Below, piece by piece: positions 28,742 to 41,648 of a DNA stretch of 64,000 nucleotides. The position numbers and the translations under genes were made by a program. Position 1 is the stretch's first letter. Every line of letters begins with the position of its first letter. Where the stretch lies: positions 186,001-250,000 of the forward strand of contig NZ_JAGGPJ010000015.1 in NCBI RefSeq assembly GCF_018613875.1, in the 5' to 3' direction. The DNA comes from Arthrobacter sp. ISL-28. Its GTDB lineage: Bacteria; Actinomycetota; Actinomycetes; Actinomycetales; Micrococcaceae. The notes under the pieces are model-generated. The model made no database searches and was not told the origin of the DNA. It saw only the letters and a program-made list of their open reading frames with translations.

Positions 28742-28870
28742 GTCTGATGGCGCGAGTTTGAGCAAAACGGCCCGGTAGAACGGCCAGGGGCATGCGGCTG
28801 AGCCGCGGATGCCAAAGGCTGCGCCAAAAAATGGCAGAATGTAAGCAGTATTGATCCTGAGGAGATTCAC

Positions 28871-29155
28871 ATGAGCAAAGCCACTGTTTCCGGTACCCAG
28901 CCCACGGCCGGAAAGACACACCACGGCATCGATCACAGCATTGACCTGGGCCACGGCAACAGCCCGGCTGCCTGGACCTGCGTGATTGTCATGCTGATCG
29001 GCGCCCTCATCGCCTCCATCGCGTTTGTCATCGCCAACAGCCCCATCTTCTGGGCGGGCATTGCTGTAATGTTCGTCGGTCTGCTGGCCGGCTTCGTCAT
29101 GCGCAAGGCCGGCTACGGCGTGGGCGGCAGCAAGCTGAAGAACACCGGCCACTAA
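28871..29155 (+). CDS. HGxxPAAW family small membrane protein (DUF6704-like)
   Basis: A 94-residue protein with LGHGNSPAAWTCV, the HGxxPAAW signature of a small actinobacterial membrane family, followed by two transmembrane helices (VIVMLIGALIASIAFVI and IFWAGIAVMFVGLLAGFVM). Function is unknown. GAGGAG lies just upstream of the ATG. It sits between the Trp-associated membrane protein and trpC, a conserved position in this group. Confidence 0.85.
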   Translation: MSKATVSGTQPTAGKTHHGIDHSIDLGHGNSPAAWTCVIVMLIGALIASIAFVIANSPIFWAGIAVMFVGLLAGFVMRKAGYGVGGSKLKNTGH

Positions 29156-29157
29156 CC

Positions 29158-29976
29158 GTGACGGTTCTCGATGACATCAATGCAGGTGTCAGGGAGGACA
29201 TGGAGGCGCGGAAGCGCCTCGTGTCCCTCACCGAACTGAAGGACCGCGCCCAGGCCGCGGCTCCGGCCCGCGACGCCTGGGCAGCCCTCGGCGGCCCGTC
29301 CCCGGACCGGGACCAGCTCAAGGTCATCGCGGAGATCAAGCGCCGCAGCCCCTCCAAGGGCGACCTTGCGGACATCGTGGACCCCGCCGCCCTGGCGGAG
29401 CAGTATGCCGACGGCGGCGCCGCCGTGATCAGCGTCCTCACCGAACAGCGCCGCTTCAACGGCTCGCTCGCCGACCTGGATGCGGTCCGGGCGCGCGTGG
29501 ACGTTCCGTTGCTCCGCAAGGACTTCACCTTGGACGAGTACCAGATCTGGGAAGCCCGTGCCCACGGTGCGGACCTCATCCTTCTGATCGTGGCAGCCCT
29601 GTCGGATCAGCAGCTCCGTGAATTCACTGCCCTCAGCCGCGAGCTCGGCATGAACGTGCTGGTGGAGACGCACACCCCGGAGGAGATCGAGCGCGCCGTC
29701 GCTGCCGATGCCCGGATCATCGGCGTCAACGTACGCAACCTCAAGACCCTCGACGTCGACCGGTCCCTTTTCGCCTCGCTGGCCGGAAGCATTCCGGCAG
29801 GTGCCGTCGTCGTGGCGGAATCGGGCGTGCGGGGAGCCGACGACGTCGCGCACTACGCGGCACACGGCGCCAACGCCATCCTCGTGGGAGAGGCGCTCGT
29901 CAGTGACGCCACACCGCGCGAACGCATTGCGGAGTTCACCGCCGCCGGCGCAGCGGCAATCGCTGCCCGCGTCTGA
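29158..29976 (+). CDS. trpC: Indole-3-glycerol phosphate synthase
   Basis: A 272-residue TIM-barrel enzyme that closes the indole ring. VIAEIKRRSPSKGDL contains the catalytic Lys, LLRKDFTLDEYQIWEARAHGAD the second Lys and substrate site, and IGVNVRNLKTLDVD and VAESGVRG complete the barrel. It starts with GTG two bases after the stop of the HGxxPAAW gene. Confidence 0.97.
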   Translation: MTVLDDINAGVREDMEARKRLVSLTELKDRAQAAAPARDAWAALGGPSPDRDQLKVIAEIKRRSPSKGDLADIVDPAALAEQYADGGAAVISVLTEQRRFNGSLADLDAVRARVDVPLLRKDFTLDEYQIWEARAHGADLILLIVAALSDQQLREFTALSRELGMNVLVETHTPEEIERAVAADARIIGVNVRNLKTLDVDRSLFASLAGSIPAGAVVVAESGVRGADDVAHYAAHGANAILVGEALVSDATPRERIAEFTAAGAAAIAARV

Positions 29977-30067
29977 GCACCGCCTTAACCCTTGGCACCA
30001 TCCCGGCCGGAAGCAGTTGCCGCAGGGCAGCTGCGGACGGGATGCGCCTGACATCAATGAGTGAAAA

Positions 30068-31420
30068 GTGAACAGGATGGTGAGACTGATGGCCGAAGCG
30101 CCGACAGCCGGCTCTGACGAAGGCTCGGTGGATGCATTCCTGCAGGGAGGCCCATCGCTGCGCCACGCCCCGGGACCCTACTTCGGCTCCTATGGGGGCC
30201 GATGGATGCCTGAATCACTGATCGCAGCCCTGGATGAACTCGAGGACACGTTCGAGAAGGCCAAGGCCGACCCCGAATTCACCGCCCAGATCGCCGATCT
30301 GAACAAGAACTACTCCGGCCGGCCCTCGCTCCTGACCGAGGCCAAGCGGTTCGCCGAGCACGCCGGGGGAGTACGGATCTTCCTCAAGCGCGAGGACTTG
30401 AACCACACCGGCTCGCACAAGATCAACAACGTGCTTGGCCAAGCGCTGCTTGCCAAGCGGATGGGCAAGACCCGCGTCATCGCCGAGACCGGTGCCGGCC
30501 AGCATGGCGTGGCCAGCGCGACGGCCGCCGCCCTGCTGGGCCTCGAATGCGTTGTCTACATGGGCGCCGAGGACTGCCGCCGCCAGGCCCTGAACGTGGC
30601 CCGGATGGAGCTCCTGGGTGCCACCGTGATCCCGGTGACCAACGGCTCGCAGACCCTCAAGGACGCCATCAACGAGGCGCTCCGCGACTGGGTCGCCAAT
30701 GTCGGTAATACTCACTACCTGCTGGGCACGGCCGCCGGCGCGCACCCGTTCCCGGCCATGGTCCGCTACTTCCATGAGGTCATCGGCGAGGAGGCCCGCG
30801 CGCAGATCCTCGAGCAGACCGGGCGCCTGCCGGATGCCGTCTGTGCATGCATCGGCGGCGGTTCCAACGCCATTGGCATCTTCCACGGCTTCCTCGATGA
30901 CCCGTCCGTGAAGATTTACGGCTTCGAAGCCGGCGGCGACGGCGTGGAGACGGGCCGCCACGCAGCCACCATCACGCTCGGCAGGCCCGGCGTGCTGCAC
31001 GGTGCCCGCTCGTACCTCATGCAGGACGACGACGGCCAAACTATTGAATCGCACTCCATCTCCGCCGGGCTGGACTACCCCGGCGTTGGCCCGGAGCACT
31101 CCTACCTCGCCGACATCGGCCGCGTGAGCTACGAGCCCATCACGGACAGCGAAGCCATGGAAGCCTTCCGGCTCCTGTGCCGCACCGAGGGCATCATTCC
31201 CGCCATCGAGTCCTCGCATGCCCTCGCCGGTGCCATCAAGGTGGGCCAGCGGCTGGCCGCTGAAGAAGGAACCGGCTCAGGCGAAGTATCGGACAAGATC
31301 GTGATCGTGAACCTGTCCGGCCGGGGCGACAAGGATGTGGCTACAGCAGCCGAGTGGTTCGACCTCCTGGACAAAGATTCCGCAGAGGCCACCATCGGCA
31401 AGGAAGGGGAGCAGCTGTGA
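30068..31420 (+). CDS. trpB: Tryptophan synthase beta chain
   Basis: A PLP enzyme of up to 450 residues joining indole and serine. The start region [16 protein letters not shown] is typical, the PLP lysine is in [15 protein letters not shown], and [11 protein letters not shown] binds the phosphate. Starts at GTG 30068, ATG 30080 or ATG 30089 are possible; GGTGAG before 30089 favours the shortest, but this is not decisive. It overlaps trpA by four bases. Confidence 0.96.
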   Translation: MNRMVRLMAEAPTAGSDEGSVDAFLQGGPSLRHAPGPYFGSYGGRWMPESLIAALDELEDTFEKAKADPEFTAQIADLNKNYSGRPSLLTEAKRFAEHAGGVRIFLKREDLNHTGSHKINNVLGQALLAKRMGKTRVIAETGAGQHGVASATAAALLGLECVVYMGAEDCRRQALNVARMELLGATVIPVTNGSQTLKDAINEALRDWVANVGNTHYLLGTAAGAHPFPAMVRYFHEVIGEEARAQILEQTGRLPDAVCACIGGGSNAIGIFHGFLDDPSVKIYGFEAGGDGVETGRHAATITLGRPGVLHGARSYLMQDDDGQTIESHSISAGLDYPGVGPEHSYLADIGRVSYEPITDSEAMEAFRLLCRTEGIIPAIESSHALAGAIKVGQRLAAEEGTGSGEVSDKIVIVNLSGRGDKDVATAAEWFDLLDKDSAEATIGKEGEQL

Positions 31421-32220
31421 GCACCGCGCAGATGACCAGCAAATCGGCAATCGCCATCGATAAGGCCCGTGCAGAAGGACGGGCGGCCCTGATCGGTTAC
31501 CTGCCCGCCGGGTATCCCAGCGTCGAGGAAACCATCGCCGCCGGCATCGCCCTCGCACGCAACGGTGCGGACCTCATCGAGATCGGCATTCCCTACTCCG
31601 ATCCCGTGATGGACGGTCCGGTCATCCAGGCCGCCACCACGGAAGCGCTGGCAAAGGGCTTCACCGTCCGCCAGGTCTTCGAGGTCGTGGCCGGCATCAC
31701 TGGCCAAACCGACGCTGCCGTCCTGGTCATGACCTACTGGAACCCCGTGATGAGGATGGGCGTGGACGAGTTTTCCCGCCGTCTGGCCGAAGCCGGGGGA
31801 GCCGGCCTGATCACACCCGACCTCATTCCGGATGAAGCAGCGGAATGGATGGAAGCCTCCGACAAGTACGGGCTGGACCGGGTGTTCCTGGTGGCGCCGT
31901 CGTCGTCCACCGAGCGCATGCGGCGCACCGTCGAGGCCAGCCGGGGCTTCGTGTACGCCGTCTCCATCATGGGCGTCACCGGTGCCCGGTCCTCGGTGAG
32001 CGCGGCTGCCAAGGGCGTGGTGGCTGCTGCCAAGGACGCCGGCGCAGAGCGTGTGTGCGTGGGCCTTGGGGTTTCGAACGCCGACCAGGTGGCGGAAATC
32101 GCTGCCTACGCCGACGGCGTGATCGTGGGAACAGCCCTCGTCTCCGCCATCCGCGACGGCGGCGTGGACGCCGTGGCCAACCTCACCAAAGACCTCAGTG
32201 CCGGACTGACCAGGAAGTAG
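31417..32220 (+). CDS. trpA: Tryptophan synthase alpha chain
   Basis: A 267-residue TIM-barrel subunit that releases indole to TrpB. The catalytic Glu and Asp are in [32 protein letters not shown] and [15 protein letters not shown] are also typical. The GTG at 31417 overlaps the trpB stop as GTGA; the longer frame to 31354 lies inside trpB. Confidence 0.97.
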   Translation: MSTAQMTSKSAIAIDKARAEGRAALIGYLPAGYPSVEETIAAGIALARNGADLIEIGIPYSDPVMDGPVIQAATTEALAKGFTVRQVFEVVAGITGQTDAAVLVMTYWNPVMRMGVDEFSRRLAEAGGAGLITPDLIPDEAAEWMEASDKYGLDRVFLVAPSSSTERMRRTVEASRGFVYAVSIMGVTGARSSVSAAAKGVVAAAKDAGAERVCVGLGVSNADQVAEIAAYADGVIVGTALVSAIRDGGVDAVANLTKDLSAGLTRK

Positions 32221-32229
32221 CCCTCCATC

Positions 32230-33615
32230 ATGCAGATGTTCCACTCCGCGGCCGCGATGGTTCCGGCCAGCATCCCGAGTCCGGACTGGTCCGGCTTCGA
32301 CATTCCGCTGCCGTGGGGTTCGCTGCGCATCCATGCCTACGCCCTGTGCATCCTTGCGGGCATCATCGTCGGCCTGTGGCTGACGTCCAGGCGGTGGGCA
32401 AAGCGCGGAGCGCCCGAGGGCAGCGTGTGGGACATCGTCATCTGGGCCATTCCGTTCGGCATCATCGGTGGCCGGCTTTACCACGTTGTTTCCTCTCCGG
32501 ACGCCTACTTCGGCCCCGGATTCGACGGAACAGGCGACCTCTCCCTGATCCCGCAGATCCAGCGCGGCGGCCTCGGGATCTGGGGTGCCGTGGTGCTGGG
32601 CGTTTTCGGCGCCTGGATCGGCTGCCGCCGTGCCGGCGTCAAGCTGCCGGCGTTCCTGGACGCCGCCGCGCCCGGACTGCTGCTCGCACAGGCCGTGGGC
32701 CGCTGGGGGAACTACTTCAACCAGGAGCTTTTCGGCGGACCCACGACACTGCCCTGGGGGCTTCAGGTTGACGCCGACAACCCCAACTTCCCGTCCGGGT
32801 TCGCGGCGGACACGCTGTTCCACCCGACGTTCCTGTACGAGTCACTCTGGAACCTCGCGGGCGTGCTCATCCTCCTGGCGCTCGACCGGCGGTTCCACTT
32901 CCGCCGCGGCCGGCTCTTCTGGCTCTACGCGATGTACTACACGCTGGGCCGGGTGTGGATTGAAGCCATGCGCATCGATGATGCCGAACAGATCAGCCTC
33001 TTCGGCATCACCACGCGCCTCAACGTCTGGACCAGCATCTTCGTGTTCGTCGCAGCCCTGGCAGTTTTCATCGTGCTGGGACAGGGCAAAAAGCGCGATG
33101 CGGACAGCATCTACCTTCCCGGCCGCGAGCCCGCCGCTGAATCCGCAGGCATCGAGGCCGCCGTCGACACGGTCGGTGACAAAGCCGCCGTCGACACGGT
33201 CGCTAACAAAGTGGCCGTCGAACCGGGCGGCCACAAAGCCGCCGAACCGGCCGGTAACAAAACTGCCGTCGACACGCCCGCTAACGAAGCCGCCGTCGAA
33301 CCGGCCGGCAACGAAACAGCCGTCGAGACGGCTGCGGGAGTTGAAAAAACGGACGACGTCGGGCCCTCGCCGAAGTCGGCAAGCGGCCGCCGCTCCGCTG
33401 TTGACCCCGTCCGTGATCCGGACCCGGCTGTCTCAGATAGTGAGTCGCGTGGTAATCTCCCTGATAACCAAAACGGTCCAGGCCGCTCTTCTGCCCCAAC
33501 GGAAGCAGTGCCGGCGCCAAGTGGCGACAACACGTCTGCCACGGACTCGCCGGACACCGGAAAATCCGGTGCAGCAGCCACCGGAACCGCGCCGAAAGCT
33601 GACGGCACCCGCTAG
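32230..33615 (+). CDS. lgt: Prolipoprotein diacylglyceryl transferase with repeat tail
   Basis: A membrane enzyme of 461 residues that attaches diacylglycerol to the lipobox cysteine of prolipoproteins. Residues 1-290 hold the usual transmembrane core: HAYALCILAGIIVGLWL, FGIIGGRLYHVV, GIWGAVVLGVFGAW, and the Lgt signature AVGRWGNYFNQELFG. The remaining about 165 residues are a cytosolic-looking low-complexity tail with seven 9-residue repeats (AAVDTVGDK type). It follows trpA by 9 bp, an arrangement common in actinobacteria. Confidence 0.95.
   Translation: MQMFHSAAAMVPASIPSPDWSGFDIPLPWGSLRIHAYALCILAGIIVGLWLTSRRWAKRGAPEGSVWDIVIWAIPFGIIGGRLYHVVSSPDAYFGPGFDGTGDLSLIPQIQRGGLGIWGAVVLGVFGAWIGCRRAGVKLPAFLDAAAPGLLLAQAVGRWGNYFNQELFGGPTTLPWGLQVDADNPNFPSGFAADTLFHPTFLYESLWNLAGVLILLALDRRFHFRRGRLFWLYAMYYTLGRVWIEAMRIDDAEQISLFGITTRLNVWTSIFVFVAALAVFIVLGQGKKRDADSIYLPGREPAAESAGIEAAVDTVGDKAAVDTVANKVAVEPGGHKAAEPAGNKTAVDTPANEAAVEPAGNETAVETAAGVEKTDDVGPSPKSASGRRSAVDPVRDPDPAVSDSESRGNLPDNQNGPGRSSAPTEAVPAPSGDNTSATDSPDTGKSGAAATGTAPKADGTR
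33157..33345 (+). repeat. 27-bp tandem repeats in the lgt 3' end
   Basis: About seven degenerate 27-bp units code for 9-residue repeats such as AAVDTVGDK, AAVDTVANK, VAVEPGGHK, TAVDTPANE and AAVEPAGNE. One unit is a codon shorter. They expand the C-terminal tail of Lgt and could vary in number between strains. Confidence 0.8.
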
Positions 33616-33879
33616 TTCAGCAAAGGCAACCAGGGCAGCCAGAGCCACCGCTTGGAGCGCCCAAGACCACAATGTCGTGGTATCAGGGCCCTGCCGGTCA
33701 GCATAGAGCTGCTAGCCGGTCAAGCCCGGGCCGGGAGCCTGCGTAACTGTTAGTCCAGCAGTCCTCCCTGCCCTACAATTTCCAGTAATTAACACTTTGT
33801 TGTGCCCGTCACACCGGCGCTCTGAGTGGGGCCAACGTTGTCCCTTCCATACGCACGATCAGGAGGAAGGACGTCTCCC

Positions 33880-36800
33880 ATGACCCAAACTCTTCACAGC
33901 CCCAGCTGGTCTGAACCGAACCAGCCGGACGCCGCCATGTCGCCGTTCAAGCGATTCGCGGCGCTCCCAGAGGCAGCCGGGCTCTACAACCCTGAGCAGG
34001 AGAAGGACGCCTGCGGTCTTGCGATCATTGCCACTCTGCGGGGCGAACCCGGTTATGACATCGTCGACGCCGCGCTGACAGCCCTGCGCAACCTTGAGCA
34101 CCGGGGTGCCGTGGGTGCCGACGAGGGAACGGGCGACGGCGCCGGCCTGCTGATGCAGGTACCGGACGAGTTCTTCCGTGCCGTCACCGAGTTCGAGCTC
34201 CCGGCGCCCGGACAGTACGTGGTGGGCACCGCCTTCCTCCCAGCCGAGCAGCGCGAGGCCGATGCCGCCAAGGCAGGCATCGAAGGCCTCGCTGCCGACG
34301 AGGGCCTTACGGTCCTCGGCTGGCGCGAAGTACCGATCGTGGCCGACCTCGTCGGCGCCATGGCCCGCGCCTGCATGCCGTACTTCTCGCAGCCATTCTT
34401 CGCCTCCTCCACGGGGGAGCAGCTGGACCGCAATGAACTCGATTCCCGTGCCTGGCGTATCCGCAAGCGCGCCCAGAACAAGTTCGGCGTCTACTTCCCC
34501 TCGCTGTCCTCCCGGACCATCGTCTACAAGGGCATGCTGACCACCGCGCAGCTGGAGCCGTTCTACCCGGACCTTTCGGACAAGCGCTTCAAGACCAAGC
34601 TGGCGATCGTCCACTCGCGCTTCTCCACCAACACGTTCCCGTCCTGGCCGCTGGCGCAGCCGTTCCGCACCATCGCCCACAACGGTGAAATCAACACCGT
34701 CAAGGGCAACCGGAACTGGATGCGTGCCCGCCAGTCCCAGCTGGCCAACCCGCTGCTGGGCGATTCCCCCGAAGAACTGTTCCCGATCTGCACCCCCGGT
34801 GCGTCAGACTCGGCGTCCTTCGATGAAGTGGCTGAACTGCTGTGGCTTTCCGGCCGCCCTATCACGCATTCGATCATGATGATGATCCCCGAGGCCTGGG
34901 AAAACCACGCGTCGATGGATCCGGCACGCCGCGCGTTCTACGAGTACCACTCCCTGCTGATGGAACCGTGGGACGGACCGGCCGCCGTGTCGTTCACCGA
35001 CGGCAATCTCGTCGGCGCCACGCTGGACCGCAACGGTCTGCGCCCGGGGCGGTACTGGATCACTGAAGACGGCCTCGTCGTCTTCGCCTCCGAGGTGGGC
35101 GTCATCGACGTCGAAGCCTCCAAGGTGGTCAAGAAGGGCCGCGTTTCGCCGGGCAAGATGTTCCTGGTGGACACCGAGTCGGGGCGGATCATCGACGATG
35201 AAGAGGTCAAGGCCGAGGTCGCTGCGGCGAACCCCTGGGCCGAATGGGTCAAGGACAACCTGATCGACCTCAACGAGCTTCCCGAGCGCGAGCACGTGGT
35301 GCACACGGCCGCGTCCGTGAACATCCGCCAGCGAACCTTCGGCTACACCACTGAAGAGCTCAGGATCCTGCTCGGCCCCATGGCGCGCACCGGTGCCGAG
35401 CCGCTCGGGGCCATGGGCTCCGACACGCCCGTTGCTGTGCTGTCCAAGCGTCCCCGGCTGCTGTTCGACTACTTCGTGCAGTCCTTCGCACAGGTCACCA
35501 ACCCGCCGCTGGACGCCATCCGTGAAGAGCTGGTCACGTCCCTGACGTGCGCCATCGGCCCCAACGGCAACCTGCTGGACACCAAGCAGGTCCGCCAGCC
35601 GCAGGTATCGCTGCCGTTCCCGGTCATCAACAATGACCAGCTGGCGAAGATCGCCAACATCGAGGACGCCGACGGCAACAGGGTTGCCATGAAGGTCCGC
35701 GGGCTCTACCGGCCCGAAGGCGGCGAGAACGCCCTCCGCGCCCGGCTCACCGAGATCTGCGAGCAGGTTTCCGGCGCGATCAACCGCGGCGTGCAGTACG
35801 TGGTGCTGTCCGACCGTGACTCCAACGCCCAGTGGGCGCCCATTCCTTCGCTGCTGCTGGTCAGCGCCGTGCACCACCACCTGCTGCGCAGCGCCAACCG
35901 GACCAAGACGGCCCTCGTGGTTGAGGCGGGCGACGTCCGCGAGACGCACCACGTGGCCGTGCTGGTGGGCTACGGCGCCTCCGCCGTCAACCCGTACCTG
36001 GCCATGGAATCCGTGGAGCAGCTCATCGCTGCCGGCGACGTCGTCGGCGTCACCCCGCAGGACGGCGTCTACAACCTCATCAAGGGCCTCGGCAAGGGCG
36101 TCCTGAAGATCATGTCCAAGATGGGCATCTCCACTGTGGCCTCCTACACCGGTGCGCAGACCTTCGAAGCGCTCGGCCTGGGCCAGGAGCTTGTGGACGA
36201 ATTCTTCGCCGGCACGCACTCCCAGCTGGGCGGCGTGGGCCTGGATGTCATCGCGGCCGAAGTCTCGGCACGGCACCAGATGGCGTACCCCGAAGGCGGC
36301 ATCGAGCTCCCGCACCGCCCCCTGCTGGGCGGCGGCGAGTACCAGTGGCGCCGCGACGGCGAGCCGCACCTCTTCAACCCGGAGACCGTCTTCCGGCTGC
36401 AGCATGCCACGCGTGAGCGCCGCTACGACATCTTCAAGGCCTACACCAAGGGTGTGGACGACCAGTCCGAGAACCTGATGACCCTGCGCGGGCTCCTCAG
36501 GTTCAAGGACGGACTGCGTCCAGCCGTGCCGCTTGAGGAAGTGGAGCCGGTCTCCAGCATTGTCAAGCGGTTCTCCACGGGCGCCATGAGCTACGGCTCC
36601 ATCTCCAAGGAAGCCCACGAGACCCTCGCGATCGCCATGAACCGGCTGGGCGGCAAGTCCAACACCGGTGAAGGCGGCGAGGACGTGGACCGCCTGCTGG
36701 ACCCCGAGCGCCGCTCTGCCGTGAAGCAGATCGCCTCGGGCCGGTTCGGCGTGACCAGCCTCTACCTGACCAACGCGGACGACATCCAGATCAAGATGGC

Positions 36801-38488
36801 CCAAGGCGCCAAGCCCGGCGAGGGCGGCCAGCTGATGGCGCAGAAGGTCTACCCCTGGGTTGCCCGCACGCGCCACTCGACCCCCGGCGTCGGGCTGATC
36901 TCCCCGCCCCCGCACCACGACATCTACTCGATCGAGGACCTCGCGCAGCTCATCTACGATGCGAAGCGCGCCAACCCCTCGGCCCGCGTGCACGTCAAGC
37001 TCGTCTCCGAGGTGGGCATCGGCACAGTTGCCGCCGGTGTGACAAAGGCGAAGGCCGACGTCGTACTGGTTTCCGGCCACGACGGCGGAACCGGCGCCTC
37101 GCCGCTGAACTCGCTCAAGCACGCCGGTGTCCCGTGGGAACTGGGGCTCGCAGAGACCCAGCAGACCCTCATGCTCAACGGCCTGCGCGACCGCGTCGTC
37201 GTGCAGGTGGACGGCCAGCTCAAAACCGGCCGCGACGTCGTGATTGCTGCCCTGCTCGGCGGCGAGGAATTCGGTTTCGCGACGGCCCCGCTGGTGGTTG
37301 AAGGCTGCATCATGATGCGCGTCTGCCACCTCGACACCTGCCCGGTGGGCGTTGCCACGCAGAACCCCGAGCTGCGCGCACGTTTCACCGGCAAGCCCGA
37401 GTTCGTGGTCAACTTCTTCGAATTCCTAGCCGAGGAAGTCCGCGAGATCCTCGCGGAGCTCGGCTTCCGGAGCATCGAGGAAGCGATCGGCCATGCGGAA
37501 ATGCTGGACACCCGTGAGGCGATCGACCACTGGAAGGCCGAGGGCCTGGATCTGGATCCGATCCTGCACGGGCTCGAGTTCGACGACGACGCCCCGCTGC
37601 GGAACCTGACCGGCCAGAACCACGAGCTGGACAAGCACTTCGACCAGCGGCTCATCGCCATGGCCGCGGAAGCCCTGAGCGACCGCGCCCCGGTGAAGAT
37701 CGCCGTCGACGTCATCAACACCGACCGTTCGGTGGGCACCATGCTCGGCCACGTGGTCACCAAGACGTTCGGCACGGACACTCTGGCCACCGACACGATC
37801 GACATCACGCTGACCGGCACCGCCGGGCAGTCGCTGGGCGCCTTCCTGCCGGCCGGCATCACGCTGCGGATGTACGGCGACTCCAACGACTACGTGGGCA
37901 AGGGCCTCTCCGGCGGCCGGATCATTGTCCGGCCGGACCGCACCAATGTGTTCAAGGCGGAGAACAACGTGATCGCCGGGAACGTGATCGGCTACGGCGC
38001 CACGAGCGGCGAGATGTTCCTGCGCGGCCAGGTGGGCGAACGCTTCCTGGTCCGGAACTCCGGTGCCACGGCGGTTGTCGAAGGCATCGGCGACCACGGC
38101 TGCGAGTACATGACGGGCGGCCAGACGCTCATCATCGGCCGGACCGGGCGCAACTTTGGCGCCGGCATGTCCGGCGGCACGGCCTACGTCCTGGACCTGG
38201 ATGCGGCGCGCGTGAACAAGCAGGCGCTGGAAGCCGGCGAACTCCAGCTCCGCGATCTGGATGCCGAAGACCGCGACATCGTGCACGGGCTCCTCGTCAA
38301 GCACGTCGAGGAAACGGACTCCCAGCTGGCGGCGCGTCTGCTCGAGAACTTCGACGACACCGCTGCCCGCATTACCAAGGTGCTGCCGCGCGACTACGCG
38401 GCTGTGCTGCAAACCCGTCTTGATGCCATCGAAGAGGGCCTGGACCCCGACGGCGAAGAAGTTTGGTCTCGAATCCTGGAGGTGACCG

Positions 38489-38496
<8 letters not shown>
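33880..38496 (+). CDS. gltB: Glutamate synthase large subunit
   Basis: A 1538-residue NADPH-type GOGAT alpha subunit making glutamate from glutamine and 2-oxoglutarate. The glutaminase nucleophile is probably Cys45 in [12 protein letters not shown], so a 44-residue propeptide is expected to be removed. The FMN-binding and central domains include [13 protein letters not shown] and GEGGEDVDR. The Fe-S cysteines are in [17 protein letters not shown], and the C-terminal beta-helix starts near [17 protein letters not shown] 33880 has an AGGAGG site; a longer frame begins at 33826. Confidence 0.97.
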
Positions 38497-39946
<1,450 letters not shown>

Positions 39947-40016
39947 TTATGCCTCGGAGGGGAATGTTCACCTCCACGACAACTTAACCAATGCAAGAGA
40001 CCAATAGGGTAGGTAT

Positions 40017-41501
40017 ATGAGACGCGCAAAAATTGTGGCCACCTTCGGACCGGCCATTGCCAGCTATGAAAACACCCTCGCGGTGCTGGAAGCCGGCGTT
40101 GACGTAGCCCGCATGAACATGAGCCACGGTGATTACTCCGTGCATGACAACACCTACGAGAACGTCCGTAAGGCAGCGACGGATCTTGGTAAGGCCGTCG
40201 CCATCATGGCCGACCTCCAGGGCCCGAAGATCCGTCTTGGCCGTTTTGTGGACGGCCCGCACGAGCTCGCCGTCGGTGACATCTTCACGATCACCACCGA
40301 AGACGTGCCCGGCACCAAGGAGATCTGCTCCACCACGCTCAAGAGCCTCACCGAGGACGTCAACGTGGGCGATGCCCTCCTGATCGACGATGGCAAGGTT
40401 GCACTGCGCGCTGTTGAGGTGGACGACGTCAAGGTCGTCGCCGAGGTGACCGTCGGCGGCATGGTGTCCAACAACAAGGGCATCAACCTGCCGGGCGTGG
40501 CCGTGAACGTCCCCGCGCTGAGCGAGAAGGATGAGGATGACCTCCGGTGGGCCATCCGCCGCGGCGTGGACCTGGTTGCGCTCTCCTTCGTCCGTGACGC
40601 CAGCGACATCAAGCGGGTCCACGAGATCATGGACGAGGAAGGCCGCCGCGTTCCGGTGATCGCGAAGATCGAGAAGCCGCAGGCCGTGGACCAGCTCCAC
40701 GAAATCATCGACGCGTTCGACGCCATCATGGTGGCCCGTGGCGACCTCGGTGTGGAGCTTCCCCTGGAGGAGGTGCCGATCGTGCAGAAGCGTGCCATTG
40801 AACTGGCACGCCGCTGGGCCAAGCCCGTCATCGTGGCCACGCAGGTCCTCGAATCGATGATCGACAACCCGCGCCCCACCCGTGCGGAGGCTTCGGACTG
40901 CGCCAACGCCGTGCTCGACGGCGCGGATGCAGTCATGCTTTCCGGCGAGACCAGCGTGGGCAAGTACCCGATCGAAACGGTCAAGGTCATGGCCCGGATC
41001 ATCGAGTCCACCGAGGAGCACGGCCTGGAGCGCGTCCCCCCGCTGGGCACCAAGCCCAAGACCCGCGGCGGCGCGATCACCCGTGCCGCCGTCGAAATCG
41101 CCGACCAGCTGGACGCGAAGTACATCTGTACTTTCACGCAGTCCGGTGACTCTGCCCGCCGCCTGTCCCGCCTCCGCCCGATCAAGCCGGTCTTCGCGTT
41201 CACTCCGGTGGAGCAGGTGTGGAACCAGCTGGCATTGACCTGGGGCATCCAGCCGCAGCTCGTTGCCATGGTGGGCCACACCGACGAAATGACGGCCCAG
41301 GTGGACCGCAGCCTGCTGGACATGGGGCTCGTGGAAGACGGCGACCTGGTGGTTATCGCTGCCGGTTCCCCTCCCGGAAAAGCCGGTTCGACGAACTCGC
41401 TGAAGGTCCACAAGGTAGGCGACCTCGCCGACACCCCGAACCTCGGCGAAGGTACGACCAGGGAAAAGCTTGGCCCGTGGCCGGAAAAGAAGAAGAAGTA
41501 G
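40017..41501 (+). CDS. pyk: Pyruvate kinase
   Basis: A 494-residue glycolytic enzyme. It shows MRRAKIVATFGPA, DVARMNMSHGDY, ADLQGPKIRLG, the catalytic block VPVIAKIEKPQAVDQ, MVARGDLGVELPLEEVP and NPRPTRAEASDCANAVLDGAD. It ends in a Lys-rich tail. Two good terminators follow. It is probably its own transcript, 70 bp after gltD. Confidence 0.97.
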   Translation: MRRAKIVATFGPAIASYENTLAVLEAGVDVARMNMSHGDYSVHDNTYENVRKAATDLGKAVAIMADLQGPKIRLGRFVDGPHELAVGDIFTITTEDVPGTKEICSTTLKSLTEDVNVGDALLIDDGKVALRAVEVDDVKVVAEVTVGGMVSNNKGINLPGVAVNVPALSEKDEDDLRWAIRRGVDLVALSFVRDASDIKRVHEIMDEEGRRVPVIAKIEKPQAVDQLHEIIDAFDAIMVARGDLGVELPLEEVPIVQKRAIELARRWAKPVIVATQVLESMIDNPRPTRAEASDCANAVLDGADAVMLSGETSVGKYPIETVKVMARIIESTEEHGLERVPPLGTKPKTRGGAITRAAVEIADQLDAKYICTFTQSGDSARRLSRLRPIKPVFAFTPVEQVWNQLALTWGIQPQLVAMVGHTDEMTAQVDRSLLDMGLVEDGDLVVIAAGSPPGKAGSTNSLKVHKVGDLADTPNLGEGTTREKLGPWPEKKKK

Positions 41502-41533
41502 GCTTCAGCCGCTGCTGAGTAGCTGAGCGAAGA

Positions 41534-41572
41534 GGGAGCATCGCCGCCGATTGGCGGGAATGCTCCCTTTTT
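41534..41572 (+). terminator. Rho-independent terminator of pyk
   Basis: Arms GGGAGCAT and ATGCTCCC with an inner GCC/GGC pairing, followed by TTTTT. It lies 32 bp past the pyk stop. Confidence 0.88.
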
Positions 41573-41595
41573 GTTTGCTGTGTTGCTGGCAAAAA

Positions 41596-41629
41596 AGGAG
41601 GATCCCCGCCGTCTGGCGGGGATCCTCCT
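41596..41629. terminator. Strong hairpin between convergent pyk and pdtaR
   Basis: Arms AGGAGGATCCCCGCC and GGCGGGGATCCTCCT form a perfect 15-bp stem with a four-base loop. T-rich DNA follows on the minus strand and ATTTGG on the plus strand, so it probably ends the leftward regulator transcript. Confidence 0.85.
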
Positions 41630-41648
41630 ATTTGGTTTGGTCCGAGCG

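Noticed and set aside
31129..32823. 564-codon minus-strand frame across trpB, trpA and lgt
   Set aside because: It spans three well supported genes on the other strand and shows no protein signature.
34804..37329. 841-codon minus-strand open frame inside gltB
   Set aside because: It is an antisense shadow of GC-rich gltB with low-complexity His/Gly/Val-rich sequence and no family features.
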